Source of the DNA: Haematobia irritans
Taxonomy: Eukaryota; Arthropoda; Insecta; Diptera; Muscidae
Length of the DNA: 64,000 bases
Assembly (NCBI RefSeq): GCF_050003625.1
Contig: NC_134399.1
Coordinates: forward strand, 38,332,671-38,396,670
Direction: 5' to 3'
A model generated the notes under the pieces. The model worked only from the letters and a program-made list of their open reading frames with translations, was not told where the DNA came from and searched no databases. The position numbers and the translations under genes are program-made. Shown here piece after piece: positions 10,561 to 22,819 of this stretch. Within the stretch, counting starts at the first letter, position 1; the number at the start of each line of letters is the position of its first letter.

Positions 10561-11041
10561 AAATGTACAAGAAAAAGAAAAAAAATTACGTTTCACAGTG
10601 GAATAATAAACTAATATTTCAAGGCCAATCGATCCTGTTGATTCTTAATGAATATATTTAATATATTAATAAAACATGTATTTTATTGAAGAAAAAATTA
10701 TATAGGCAATTTATAAAATTGTATTTAAAAACTAAGGTAAGCAGTTCTAATTTTGAAATAAAAGGTTTACCACAAATATGTAAGATTTGTCCAAATGAAT
10801 GAAAAGAGATCAATAAAATCATTCATATATGAATTCAATTCAGTTAAATTCTTTCATTCTGTAGTATAGTGGTACAAAAAAATAGGAAAATGTTAACTAA
10901 TATATGGAATGCATTCTACCTAATTTCGACGAAAATCACATCGTTCAAAAAAATAAAAATGTCTTTGGCGCTATACGAAGTTCAACTTTCTTCACAATGA
11001 GCTCATTTTAACTTAAAGAAGGGGTCACTTTTTTCTGGGAG

Positions 11042-11468
11042 TATAGTTGTGATTCGAGTAAAATTTGGGTATCCTAACATGAAAGAAAATTTCGTTTTAC
11101 TAAGGTTAACTTGGCTTTAATACTTCTGAAAAAATCTTCAAAATTAATGAAATCGTCTTTAAATTTGTTGGCTTTTTACATCATGGCTACAAAGACAAAA
11201 TCGTTTAAAAATAGGCGATGTTTTTTAACACTTTATTTTAAAGGCGTCTTTTACTTGAAATATAGCATAATTTTTAATTGCAATCGAGTCGAATTTGGAA
11301 ATTTATATTGTCGTTAACAAATTTTGGACATTGATAGCACGTGAAGAAAAAAGCTAAAAAACACAATATATTAAAATATGTTTCCTAGAATCAAATAGGC
11401 AAAGCTCAAATTTAAAGAGAATTCTGCCCTTACTTCAATTATCACCTTCTTTGGCTCGTAATCAATAC
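11042..11468. repeat. Middle portion of split family B element
   Basis: It matches the central part of B (48190-48625): GGGTATCCTAACATGAAAG, GGTTAACTTGGCTTTAATA, ATTTTAAAGGCG, and TTCTTTGGCTCGTAATCAAT at the break. The reading frame 11111-11317 runs through this repeat and is not considered a gene. Confidence 0.8.
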
Positions 11469-12968
11469 AAGCAAGTAAGGAAAGCCTAAAGTCGGGCGGG
11501 GCCGACTATATTATACCCTGCACCACTTTGTAGATCTAAATTTTCGATACCATATCACATCCGTCAAATGTGTAGGGGCTATATAAATGTTTGTCCCAAA
11601 TACATACATTTAAATGTCACTCGATCTGGACAGAATTTGATAGACTTCTACAAAATCTATAGACTCAAAATTTAAGTCGGCTAATGCACTAGGATGGACC
11701 ACAATGTTAGTAAAAAAAAAATATGGGAAACATTTAAATCTGAAGCAATTTTAAGGAAACTTCGCAAAAGTTTATTTATGATTTATCGCTCGATATATAT
11801 TTATTAGAAGTTTAGGAAAATTAGAGTCATTTTTACAACTTTTCGACTAAGCAGTGGTGATTTTACAAGGAAAATGTTGGTATTTTGACCATTTTTGTCG
11901 AAATCAGAAAAACATATATATGGGAGCTATATCTAAATCTGAACCGATTTCAACCAAATTTGGCACGCATAGCTACAATTCTAATTCTACTCCCTGTGCA
12001 AAATTTCAACTAAATCGGAGTTAAAATTGGCCTCTGTGGTCATATGAGTGTAAATCGGGCGAAAGCTATATATGGGAGATATATCTAAATCTGAACCGAT
12101 TTCAACCAAATTTGACACGCATAGCTACAATGCTAATTCTACTCCCTGTGCAAAATTTCAACTAAATCGGAGCAAAAAATTGGCCTCTGTGGTCATATGA
12201 GTGTAAATCGGGAGAAAGGTATATATGGGAGCTATATCTAAATCTGAACTGACCAATTGTAGTGCAAAATTTCAACCAAATTGGGTAAAACTCTCGCTTC
12301 TGGGGCCATATAAGTCCATATCGAGCGAAATATATATATGGGGCTATATATAAATCTGAACCGATTTCTTCCAAAATCAATAGGATTCTATTCTGAGCTA
12401 AAACACATACTTGTGCCAAATTTGATGTCGATTGGACTAAAACTGCGACCTAGACTGTGCCACCGTGGTGCAATGGTTAGCATGCCCGCCTTGCATACAC
12501 AAGGTCGTGTGTTCGATTCCTGCTTCGACCGAACACCAAAAAGTTTTTCAGCGGTGGATTATCCCACCTCAGTAATGCTGGTGATATTTCTGAGGGGTTC
12601 AAAGCTTCTCTAAGTGGTTTCACTGTAATGTGAAACGCCGTTCGGACTCGGCTATAAAAAGGAGGTCCCTTGTCATTGAGCTTAACATGGAATCGGGCAG
12701 CACTCAGTGATAAGAGAGAAGTTCACCAATGTGGTATCACAATGGACTGAATAGTCTAAGTGAGCCCGATACATCGGGCTGCCACCTAACCTAACCTAAC
12801 CTAGACTTTGATTACAAAAATGTGTTCACGGACAGACGGACATGGCTATATCGTCTCAGGAGCCCACTCTGAGCATTTTTGCCAAAGACTCCTTCTTCTC
12901 CTTCTGGGTGTTGCAAACATATGCACTAACTTATAATACCCTGTTCCACAGTGTGGCGCAGGGTATAA
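11469..12968. mobile_element. Family K interspersed repeat with nested SINE
   Basis: The left end carries GTCGGGCGGGGCCGACTATA and TTATACCCTGCACCAC. The right end carries GTGTGGCGCAGGGTATAA, an imperfect inverted counterpart. The interior repeats a module of about 130 bp containing ATATATGGGAGCTATATCTA and CTGAACCGATTT several times. Near the right end is GACAGACGGACATGGCTA. It is inserted in family B and itself contains the SINE at 12457-12799. Other copies lie at 36912-37910 and, reversed, 27250-28516. No protein-coding region is seen. Confidence 0.7.
12457..12799 (+). mobile_element. SINE family S, full length with target duplication
   Basis: The tRNA-like head has an A-box-like stretch (GTGGTGCAATGGTTAGC) and a B box (GGTTCGATTCC). 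The body contains CGTTCGGACTCGGCTATAAA and GTGGTATCACAATGGACTGA. The tail is (CCTAA)n. The flanking duplication CCTAGACT (12449-12456; 12800-12807) shows target-primed insertion into element K. RNA polymerase III transcription is expected from the internal promoter. It has no coding capacity; mobilisation would need LINE enzymes. Confidence 0.93.
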
Positions 12969-13135
12969 AAATGTAGGGACAAAATCTTTGGAAGCGGGTA
13001 TGCTTTTTTTCAGTGTACATATTATAAATGTACTGTAAAAAGACGAATGCATTTTATGACTGATACGGATCATTATAGAAATATGTTATTTTATAAAAAT
13101 ATAGAAAGAATAATTAGATTTTAGTTGTAAATGTA

Positions 13136-13642
13136 CACTAAAAAACCTGAACTACTTATGTTATTTCACTAAAGCCAATTTAACTTTTTGTTAGTTCATG
13201 GAATTATCAACATATATTTGGGAAAAGTTTCCTTTTCTCTTATATTTTTTTGCGTACGTTAGTTAAATGAACTAAACAACGGGAAAAATTATACACAAAT
13301 AAAGCATGAAGAATTACTAAATTCGTAATTCATTATTTCTTTAAATGTGTAAATTTTACTACAAACGCGCCCGTCTTGAACTTCTTAAGGCACTAAAGAC
13401 ATTCTTGCAATTTTGAACTCCAATTGTTTCCTTCAAACTACAAAATTTTCTTTAACATGTTAAAAAAAATAATTACATTTAACAAATTTCCTTGAATTTG
13501 TCGAAAAACATTTACTTATTTTTGTGATATCGTCGTGATGTCAGCGTTTGCAATATTGTTTAGTTACAATTTTCTAAAAATAATTTAAATTTTCTAAAAT
13601 TAACCAAAATTTTTCTTCATGGTGGGTTCACTGTTTTTTCGG
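13136..13642 (-). mobile_element. MITE derived from the DD37E element
   Basis: Its left 70 bp (CACTAAAAAACC, then CACTAAAGCCAATTTAAC and TTAGTTCATGG) is the complement of the right end of the transposon at 37997-39481. Its right part (GATGTCAGCGTTTGCAATA, then CATGGTGGGTTCACTGTTTT) is the complement of that transposon's left end. TA flanks both sides. The transposase gene is absent, so this is an internally deleted, non-autonomous copy. Confidence 0.85.
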
Positions 13643-13698
13643 TATACTCTGTTGTGAATTAGTTCATTGGCTTTAATATCAGTATTTTGTCGAATCTT

Positions 13699-14304
13699 CA
13701 CTAAAAAAATATTGTCGTAAGGCCAAAGAAGGTAGAAGTCGCATTCGGATATAAAGTTTTTTCCTCGGATATAAATTTTTTTCCTTGTCCAAAAGTCCAT
13801 AAACTTTTCATTGTAGTCGTTTTGTCCTTAAGTTAAAATTTGATATTTTAACATGAAAGTAAACTTCGTTTTACTAAGGTCAACTTGACTTTAATAATTT
13901 TGAACAGTTCTTTAAAACTAATGAGATCACCTTTAAGATTGTTGACTACAAAGCAAAAAGCGTTCAAAAATAGGAGATGTTTTTCAACACTTAAATTTAA
14001 AAACGTTTCTTACTTGAAACTTAGCAAAATTTCTATTTGAAGTCGATTCTGAGTGTGGAAATTTAAGTTGTCGATAACACGGTTTTAAAGGACTTTAATA
14101 GTACATGAAGGATAAAATTGAAAAAAAAAAACCAAATAGATTAAATTTGTTTCCCAGACTCAAGTACCCAAAACTTAAATTTATAAGAGAATTGTGTTTT
14201 AAAATATCATTAGATCAATTCTCCGCTTCTTTGGCTCAGAATCAATATCAAAATCATTAGTGTGTATATACAAAATCTTTGAAACTGGGAATGTTTTTTT
14301 AGTG
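13699..14304. mobile_element. Family B element, complete
   Basis: It runs from CACTAAAAAAATATTGTCG to GGGAATGTTTTTTTAGTG, with the full B interior (TCGGATATAAA, AAGTCGTTTTGTCCTTA, AGAGAATTGTG, TTCTTTGGCTCAGAATCAAT). The flanking dinucleotide is TT on both sides. It is non-coding. Confidence 0.78.
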
Positions 14305-14846
14305 TTGAGATATTTTGTTAACTAAAGGTGGGATTAAGTTCAAGTTTAGCCTAAATCTAAAATCGGAAATTTATCATTAAAAACAGTTTAAAATTATACC
14401 CCCTTTGATGCAAATTTTATTAAAACTAGATGGGGAATACCCTAGAATACCCTAGAATGTAATCGTGAAAAAATGAAAAAACTCGAACTTAATACTCACC
14501 TTAATGTGTTAATTGTTTTCTGTTATTTGTTAAAGTAATTACTCTGAGGACGAGCATCGGAGATGTTTCGAAATATTGGATATATTTGAATAAAATTACA
14601 ACAACAACATCTGCTTTTATTCCCATGACCTAGAGCTGAACTAAACAAACATAATTTCTTAAAATTTATAACTTTTGTCACAAATGCGCCAATCTCGAAC
14701 TTTTTTATATTTTTGGTTCGAAGTTAAGGAAAACATTTCTTACTGTTATAATTTGGGTTTTTAACTGGCATTTATTTGTACGTGAATAGCGATGTTACTA
14801 TGTTACATGTTCCCCGTGAAAAAGTAACATTATGATCTAGGGCGAC
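14305..14846. other. Non-coding spacer
   Basis: No gene was recognised. It is AT-rich. A short segment near 14535-14640 with TCGGAGATGTTTCGAAATAT and (CAA)n may be the end of an unidentified repeat. Confidence 0.4.
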
Positions 14847-15219
14847 AGTTTCTATATTTCTCTTTAAAGGACTGTTCGTACAGACAGACTAAGGTTTGAG
14901 AGTTAACACCTGTCTGACTGATGGTTCAACCCATGATGTGATAACAAGATGGCATCCCTGCCATAAATTTTTTTTATAAAATTATTCTCCAAACGTCTTG
15001 TCGGTCTTCTAATATTTTCAAATATCGGTAAATTTTATCAGAGACGTTTTCTATATTTCTCTTTAAAGGACTGTTCGTACAGACAGACAAAGGTTTGGGA
15101 GTTAACACCTGTCTGACTGATGGTTCAACCCATGATGTGATAACAAGATAGCATCCCTGCCATAATTTTTTTTATAAAATTATTCTCCAAACGTCTTGTC
15201 GGTCTTCTATTATTTTAAA
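14847..15219. repeat. Tandem duplication, about 199-bp unit
   Basis: A block starting TCTATATTTCTCTTTAAAGG occurs at 14851 and again at 15050, with near identity through GTTCAACCCATGATGTGATA and CCAAACGTCTTGTCGGTCTT. The second unit is interrupted near its end by the SINE at 15229, and its remainder resumes at 15577 (ATACCGGCAAATTTTA). Confidence 0.9.
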
Positions 15220-15228
15220 ATACCGGCA

Positions 15229-15576
15229 GCCACCGTGGTGCAATGGTTAGCATGCCCGCCGTGCATACACAAGGTCGTGGGTTCGATTCCTGCTTCGACC
15301 GAACACGAAAAAGTTTTTCAGCGGTGGATTATACCACCTCAGTAATGCTGGTGACATTTCTGATGGTTTTAAAAAGCTTCTCTAAGTGGTTTCACTGCAA
15401 TGTAGAACGCCGTTCGGACTCGGATATAAAAAGGAGGTCCCTTGTCATTAAGCATAACATGGAATCGGGCAGCACTCAGTGATAAGAGAGAAGTTCACCA
15501 ATGTGGTATCACAATGGACTGAATAGTTTAAGTGAGCCTGGTACATCGGGCTGCCACCTAACCTAACCTAACCTAA
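15229..15576 (+). mobile_element. SINE family S, full length, 9-bp target duplication
   Basis: This is the cleanest copy of the family: a 348-bp unit running from GCCACCGTGGTG to (CCTAA)3. The duplication ATACCGGCA is exact (15220-15228; 15577-15585). The A-box-like and B-box sequences are intact. The insertion lies in the second unit of a 199-bp tandem duplication, so it postdates that duplication. Confidence 0.95.
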
Positions 15577-15585
15577 ATACCGGCA

Positions 15586-18229
15586 AATTTTACCAACAAT
15601 ATTCTATTAGCAGTGAATAAGGACAATGAATAAACAATACTCTGGCTATGACGATTTTCCACTTAAATAAAAAAAATATAAATACTTCCGGTGTAACCGG
15701 AAGTTATAATTATTTACTTTTGTAGGATAAACATTTTTCAAGAAAGGGCTCTACCTATCCTATTTTATCACGGCTCAATCCAAGATTTTTAGAGAAGGGA
15801 TAGATATTCTTAGTAAATGAAAAATACGTTCATTCTAAAACTCGTCGCTGGCTTCCAAAGGTATTCAACATTTAGTTACCTAAGATCGTGTTTTATACTG
15901 AAAAAAGTTTAATTAAAATGGAAAATAAATTAAATGCCTTGCAAAAATGTTCCACTTTTAAGAGTGCCCTAGTTTGACAGGTCGGATTGCATATAAAAAT
16001 ATATAGACAACAAGGAAAATCATTGTTCTACAGTGTATTTATTGGTAGCAAGTGTTCTAATAAACCCTTCCATTTCATGCTAGGCCTCGCTCTATCATCT
16101 ATACTTCACTTGTAATTACTTTCGATAATAGCTCGTAATGCGTTTTTGTGCCGTCCATAGTATTATATGTAAATATTTACACATACATATATAAATTGAA
16201 GCGATTGCGGGTGTTTGTATGTGTGTGTGTGTGTGTTGGTGTATGGGTATACTTAAATTAATTAGTAATTTTACTTTAAAATCGTATTTACATAGTTAAA
16301 TACAATACAGACAGACAGACAAGTGGAGGGATAGACGGACGAACGAATGAACATGTACCACAACATGCTTAAAGCTCTCTTTTATTCAGGAGCAAATAAA
16401 TTGACACAATATAGAATGGGACAGGAAGACAGCACAAGAGCGAGAATGAAAGAGCTTTGAATATTGGGAAAGAGCACAACGCACACAGGCAACATGTGCA
16501 AGAGAGAGGGCACACAATAACAATAAGACAATAATACATAATGTCGTTAAAGTGGAGCTCTTCAATTATAAACCAATCCCAAAATTAGAAAGGCTTTCAA
16601 TTGGTTTCACCCTTGGCTCTATCTCTATGCGAAATGAGCTGTTATTTATGCAGGAAGCGTGAGTGTGTATACATTCCAGTAAGTAAGGATGTATGTATGT
16701 GCGTGGGTATGTACAAATGTATCCATGCAATGGTCTACTGGGAGCCAGTACGCCGTCGCAAAATTTGCAACCCCTTGTGTTGGAATATTTTGAACAGAGC
16801 CCAACCACCACCCGAAATATCACCAGTGCGAACTGCCCTTATCGCCACAACTACTATTGTGATGTTTCACTGTAATCGAAATACATATCTACGCCAATAC
16901 AACTATACACAGCCAGCCACACAAGCCAAAGCATAGGGAAATCATTTGAATCTGTTCTGTGGTTGGCTGGAGTGGCTGTAAAATGTCAGTGTGACGATGG
17001 GTATGTTCGTTTAGAATTGAATCAAATCCTCTTCGTTGTTGATGGGGTTTTGTTGCTGTTTCCATTTTTACACTACAACAAATGCGCCAACAACAACAAA
17101 AACAACAATGCCATCCAACATTGAATGCATTTTATTGGGAGGTCCATTAACAATTCCATGTTCCATAGTGTATCACCAACAACAACAATATTGATAAGAA
17201 AGGCAATACATACGCACGCACATACATAAATACAATGCATTCAGAGAGAATACATAAAACGACATAAAGATGGACGGACATTAGCGCTATGGAACATTTA
17301 AATCCTAATACATTGTGGAGCATGGAGAAAATGTGGGTTTTCTATGCATACTGCCCCAAAGGGCTGAGATAGTATTTGGTTGTGCCATAGATAGGCCTAT
17401 CCTAGAGATTTGTGTATAAATTTTCAGACTGCAAATGCCACACACATTCATTCGGCCAAATTAAAATGCTTTGTATACAAATGATTAGAATATATATGTA
17501 TGTCCACTGTGTGCGTTTGTAGTAAGTAGGTGGGTGTAGGTGTTAGGGGGCCCATAACTTTGTACTGAAACCCCAGTGAAGTTTCATGCACATTGTTAAC
17601 AGCACCCTAGGTTTAATTAAGCTCCGATTCGCCATCGCATGGACCCCAAAATTGTATAGGAAATTTCCAAATTCATTTGTATACCATGGGCTGGCTGAGA
17701 AGCTAGTGTTGTAGAATGAGAGGAAAATTATCTAATTTGTTCTTTCGACACAAAGTATTGATGGGCGTTTATCATTAACATGATAATTGTATGAGCAATT
17801 TTTGTATGGTAATGTATCTAAAACACTAGCATTATGCAGCACACAATAAATTTGCAATATAGGAAAATTTGATTAAATGTAAGCAAGCATCGCAAAACCA
17901 AGAGAATACAAAATTTCGTTATATTTGGAGAGACAGACGATATTGGTTTTAATTGTGGGCGAGTATACAAGTTGGGGGTGATAGTGTTGTTGTCAATTCC
18001 AATTAGTTGTTGCCAATTTGATAGTGTTGTTGCCAATTCCATTTAAGAACGATTGCAAAATATATTTGTAGTTTTGACTATATATCAACTGGGACTATAT
18101 AACATACCACCCTGTAGGGCTTGCTATCTATTTCTAAAATTTTAATTAGTTTTTATAGAACAAACCGAAAAACCTAATTTGAATTTAAATTGATATGAAT
18201 TTAATTCTGGTGCTCTATCTGGTCAAAGT
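15586..18229. other. Unique non-coding DNA with microsatellites
   Basis: No exon was recognised on either strand. It contains a palindrome ACTTCCGGTGTAACCGGAAG at about 15686, a (GT)n tract at about 16216-16236, (ACAG)n at 16308-16322 and CAA/ACA repeats at 17080-17110 and 17175-17190. Lower repeat density and more moderate base composition at 16300-17700 fit conserved intronic or regulatory DNA. The short frames at 16601-16936 lack domain support. Confidence 0.45.
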
Positions 18230-19345
18230 CGTGATTAACGTCACGTTGTGATTAAAGTCGACTTTTCAATAATCGCAAAATTTGATTTTTTTATTAATTT
18301 AAAAGAACCGTCATTTGCAAAAGTCGGAAGTCAAAAGACGATATTTCCAGAATTTGGAAAACTCGGAAGTCGAAAGAAGGCAATTTAAAAATTTGGAAAA
18401 GTCATCTCAAACATCTCATCTTAAACACAATCACTACACTGAAAAAAATATTAACGTGATATTAAAGATTACGCAACCAAAGACAAGGACAAATTTCTTT
18501 AAAATAATTAAAATTTTAATTACAATAAAATTTATAATCTTTGCTTCAAATTTTTTTATTAAATTTGGGACACAAAGTTTGGATATTTATATTTAAAGGC
18601 AATTTTTCCATAATGGAAAGAAAGGCATTCTTGATTTAAAGAAATCGTCATTAAATTTACTGAAATAATGAATCTTTAGATTTAAGATAAAAACGCTTCA
18701 AATATAGGCTAAGACTGTTTTTTAAGGATTCTTTTTTGAATTTTTATTTCAAAGTATCCGTTATAATGTGGATTTGTAAACTGGCATTTGTTTCTACGTG
18801 AATAGCATTTTTAATATAACGCGAAAATAGAATGGAAATTTGATAAATGAGATCTGTATGCTAATATTAATTTTATAGATCCTAGATTTATAGCCAAATA
18901 GGTTGCTAAAATGTCTTTATTTTAAAGAAGCCACATCTTTGACTAATCGACTTTTAAAGACAGGCGAATATTAATCGATACAGGAATGTCATGTAGATCT
19001 TTTTATGCTGATAACTCAGCAAAATTCAGAACGTCAAAAGTCGAATTTTCAATAATTGCAAAAGTCAAAAATTGAATTTTTCCGAAATTGAAAAAAATGG
19101 GCTTTTTCAATTTCTGAAAAATTTAATTTTTGAATTTTGCAATTATTGAAAGTTTTGCAAAACTCGAATATCGGGTTTTTGATTCTAATCACAATCACGA
19201 GAGTGAAGCTCTCAGCAAAATTCGGAACGTCAAAAGTTGAATTTTCAATAATTGCAAAAGTCAAAAGTTGAATTTTTCAGAAATTGAAAAAGCCCATTCT
19301 GCAAAACTCGAATGTCGACTTTTTGATTCTAATCGCAATCACGAG
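18230..19345. repeat. Family P repeat (GTCGA-rich) with nested family E element
   Basis: The segment contains many AAAGTCG / TTTTCAATAATTGCAAAA motifs. A family E copy begins at 18437 (TA/CACTGAAAAAAATATT) and runs to roughly 18960. At 19016-19211 and 19212-19345 a unit of about 196 bp (AGCAAAATTCGGAACGTCAA) is tandemly duplicated. Similar P fragments occur near 51030-51130, 57180-57290 and 62220-62375. It is non-coding. Confidence 0.65.
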
Positions 19346-19885
19346 AGTGAAACTGGAGCTGCACAACTAAAATATTAGTTAATGAAGTAAAATTTTTAAT
19401 CGAAAATGTTTACATTTTTAATTCAAATATCTATTATCTCAATATTTTAATTTAATAAAAAATATGTCCTATTAAAAATATAATTTAAAAAGGTCGGAGT
19501 TTTAAAAATAAAAATTGAATTGATACAGTTACAATTGCATACATCGCCATTAAGGATTTAATTATTTCTATTATATATGTATTTATTTAAATGAAATATT
19601 AAAAATATTAAAAAAAAATTATTGCTTCAAGAAAAAATTAGCTGAAAATTAAGTTGAAGTTCAAATAAATATTTTCTAGTATATATAATTAAAAATTTTA
19701 TTGAATTTTGCGATCAAAATCAATTAAATTTTTGATTTAATTAAATAAAAAGATAATTGAAATGGCAAAAAAAAAATAATTGTTTTTATCATCTATATTA
19801 GTTATATTTAATTGAATTTTTGATTGACACTTTCGTTCTCGTAAATAATTTTTTTTGGCAAATTCGCGAAAATTTATTAGACATT
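19346..19885. other. AT-rich spacer with family A-like remnants
   Basis: About 19680-19830 carries AATTAA-rich sequence resembling a decayed family A element. Nothing else is recognised. Confidence 0.4.
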
Positions 19886-22717
19886 TATTATTATTATTAT
19901 TATTTTATTTATTAATAGATTTATTCAATTCACATTTACAATGTTACTTGTGACGCTAATTGTAATCTATATATGGCATAGCTGATGCGCTGTTGCCAGT
20001 GTTAGTGTATAAATATAAATTAAATTATTCGTACATACTTCACATTTGAGTATTGTTTCAATTAAATTCGTTCTGTATAAGGTTTCTGTATTTAATACTA
20101 GACTCTAAATATTTATGTAATGATTCGAAGTTTGTGCCGTTTAGTATCTCTATTACTTCTTTTTGGACAGTATGGTTTTACCAAAATGTGTCATTCTATA
20201 GTCATTATATATAGGGCATACACCAATAAAATGAAAAGTGTTTTCTGGTTCATCTAGGTTGCAGATTGTACATATCCCATCCGTGTTTTTCTTAAAACAT
20301 TTCGAGTTAATGTCTAGTAAACCGCCACGGGCTCTTATTATCAAGCTTGTGGCACGAGTGGATAGTTTTTCCATTTTTAAGAATATTCCATCGTGTTCCA
20401 ATTGGTAGTACATATCATGAAATTGAGAAAGCGATGCGTTCTCCATGAATTCAAGTTTCTCCCTTTGTTTAAGTCGCTCAATTATCTCCACCGAATGGGA
20501 GCATATAGAGGCGCCATCATTTGGTGAACGGTACTGAACAAAAGCACATACATTTGACCATTATTTAGCCCAGTAGGTCCCTAGGGAAATTATTTTTTCT
20601 GCCAATTTTCTTGGGAGTCTATTCGAATCGAGATGCAATATCTTGTTGATATAGTCTAGATGTATCCCTAACGTTGATGTATATAAAGAACACATTCCTG
20701 TTTCTAGATGCAACATATAGTTTGGCGTATTGCTAGGAAGATACAACATCTTTTTGATAAAATATCTTAATAACTTCTCAACATTTTCATCCCGAACAAA
20801 GCCCCAAACTTGTGCTGCATAGAGCATGATTGCTGCATAGAGCATCTTTAACTTATTCTGTTTGGAAATCAGAGGGTTATTTATATACTTCGATCATGTA
20901 GAAGCGACAGCTATTTTCGACGCAGATAGCTTTTTCAATAGATGCCTTCTAAATGACATGTTGTAGGTAACCTCAACCCCTAAATATATGTAACTGTTCA
21001 CAATTTCGATATTCTGTTCTCCATAATGCCAAGCTAAATCCCTAGCGATTCTTGTACCTATGCGAAATATTAACACTTTTGTTTTGGACAAATTGACTTT
21101 CAGGTCCCACTTATTACAGTAAACTTGTAGCGCATCAATCATCTCTTGCAGGCCAGTTGGGTTATCGGATAGAAGAACAATGTCGTCAGCGTATAGTAAT
21201 ACCTTAACGTTGGTATCTGCAATGTTAACTCCCCCAGGGAGAAAATCCGGCAAGTCATTTACGTATAAAGAAAATAGTACAGGACTAAGTACGCAGCCCT
21301 GTTTTACTCCAGTTTCCATAATGAAATCGTCCGAAAATGTATTACCATACCAAATCTTGCTCTTCGTCTCAGCGTACAGTAGTTGGATTATTCTTACTAT
21401 TTTCGATGAAAGGCCTATTTGAGACAGTTTGTATAATAAGCTATTTCTTGAAAGAGAATCAAAGGCAGTTGAAAAGTCGACAAAGAGAGAGTATGTTTTC
21501 TTGTTATTTAGACTATTAAGATGAACTATATTTGTAAGGTTAAAAATATTGTCTACTGTGGAATAGTTTTTTCTAAAGCCCGCCTGATATTCGTTTAAAA
21601 TGGAGTTCCGAGTGAGCCAATCCGATATTCGATTTAACAGAATATTGCAAAAGATTTTTCCTAGCCCCCTATAATTTGACGTTATGTTCGGGTTGTCTTT
21701 CTTATACAATGGTAACAGTATAGAACTCTTGAAAGACATGGGTATTTTCTCTGAGATGAATATTTCATTGAGCACTGAAAGCATTTCCCTCAAAAAACAA
21801 TACGGTGCATATTTATAAAATTCGTATTGAATACCATCAAATCCTGGAGATTTCCTCTTTTTCAAACTCCTCACTACAGTCTTTATCTCACAAAATTCGA
21901 AGGGAGAGTCCAGAATTGGGTCAACAAAACAAGGGAGACACCAATTTAATAATACTACATCCGATTGCTTAGAGAAACTGGTTCGGAAATGTTGTAAGAA
22001 ATCATTTGCTGTTAGATTTCCTTTTGGAGTAGGTGTATGCATCCGCATCGAGTTTGACAAATCCCACCATTCTTTGCTATTATTGACAAGATCTAATTTT
22101 CCGAGATTTCTATTATGATATTCACGTTTCCTTGCCGAACAGATTCTACGGAATTTCGCTCTTTGGGAGAAATAATTCGTTCTATTAGTTGTGTTGTGGT
22201 TCCTTCTGTACTTCTTGAGAGCTTTGATCATAAGCTTTCGTTGACGGTAGCATGACCAATCGAACCACTTCTGGCTTGGTTCAAAATGTTTCCTGCAATT
22301 GTTCTTGGGGTATGCTAGTCTTATCTTGGTCTTTAAATTCAATATTCTTTCATCTACCGTTACTCTATCTTCGGGATTGTTTCTCTCACATAGATCTCTT
22401 AACTTCCTTTTATACTGAGCCTGATATCTATCGTTCCAATGTAGCTTTTTCCAAGCATTCTCGTGACGTACAGTGGATACTGAGGCGGGGAATCTCATCT
22501 CAAGACATAGAGGCATGTGGTCAGAGAAAGCTTTTGGAGGAATGGTCAATTCATGTACAAAAGGCAATAAATCTAGTGAACAAATAAAGTAATCAATTAC
22601 TGAACTCCCCATCGCTCCACAAAATGTATATTTCCCTTCTAAATTTCCCATTGTTCTGCCATTTAAAAATATCCCACCCACATCTTCTACCATAGTAATC
22701 AGATCCCTGCCAGACAT
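19886..22717 (-). pseudogene. Non-LTR retrotransposon remnant (endonuclease C-term, RT, zinc knuckle)
   Basis: The frame from 22717 opens with the last part of an apurinic-type endonuclease (FSDHMPLCLEM at about residues 83-93). Reverse transcriptase blocks follow: YRGLGKIFCNILLNRI, DFSTAFDSL, GVKQGCVLSPVLF and the catalytic LLYADDIV. The same frame continues past TGA at 20896-20894 and TAA near 20560. It reaches a CTICN..H..C zinc knuckle near 20275-20215, then frameshifts near 20155. A (TAA)n tail lies at 19886-19905. The 5' part (ORF1, most of the endonuclease) is missing, the usual outcome of incomplete reverse transcription. The clade is not assigned. It cannot encode an intact enzyme. 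Confidence 0.92.
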
Positions 22718-22819
22718 TTATTATTTTCTTTCACTGTTAAATAATAAGTTGTAGATTGAAGGAAAAATTTACGAAGATGGGCGAATTTGTAGGAATTACG
22801 AATTTAGTAAATCTTTATG

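Larger units (their letters stand above)
9216..11041. mobile_element. Family C element, TA target duplication
   Basis: The termini CACCCAGAAAAAAGTG and (complement of the right end) CTCCCAGAAAAAAGTG form an inverted repeat. TA is present on both sides (9214-9215; 11042-11043). Removing the element restores the family B sequence GTCCTTATAGTTGTG, which confirms the boundaries. The interior carries a nested A element and a promoter-and-intron-like segment, but no transposase. A TA duplication fits the Tc1/mariner group. Confidence 0.8.
9123..13015. mobile_element. Family B element split by two nested insertions
   Basis: The pieces are 9123-9215, 11044-about 11468 and about 12973-13015. Together they follow the order of the intact B copy at 48051-48688. 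The left end is CACTGAACGAGGTCAAAG and the right end is ATGCTTTTTTTCAGTG. TA flanks it at 9121-9122 and 13016-13017. Element C interrupts it at 9216-11041 and element K at about 11469-12968. It is non-coding. Confidence 0.82.

Noticed and set aside
16601..16936. 111-codon Cys-rich frame
   Set aside because: No family resemblance, overlaps other chance frames, and lies in microsatellite-bearing spacer.
19886..22717. Intact, active LINE
   Set aside because: Missing 5' part, two in-frame stops (20894, about 20558) and a frameshift near 20155 show it is dead.
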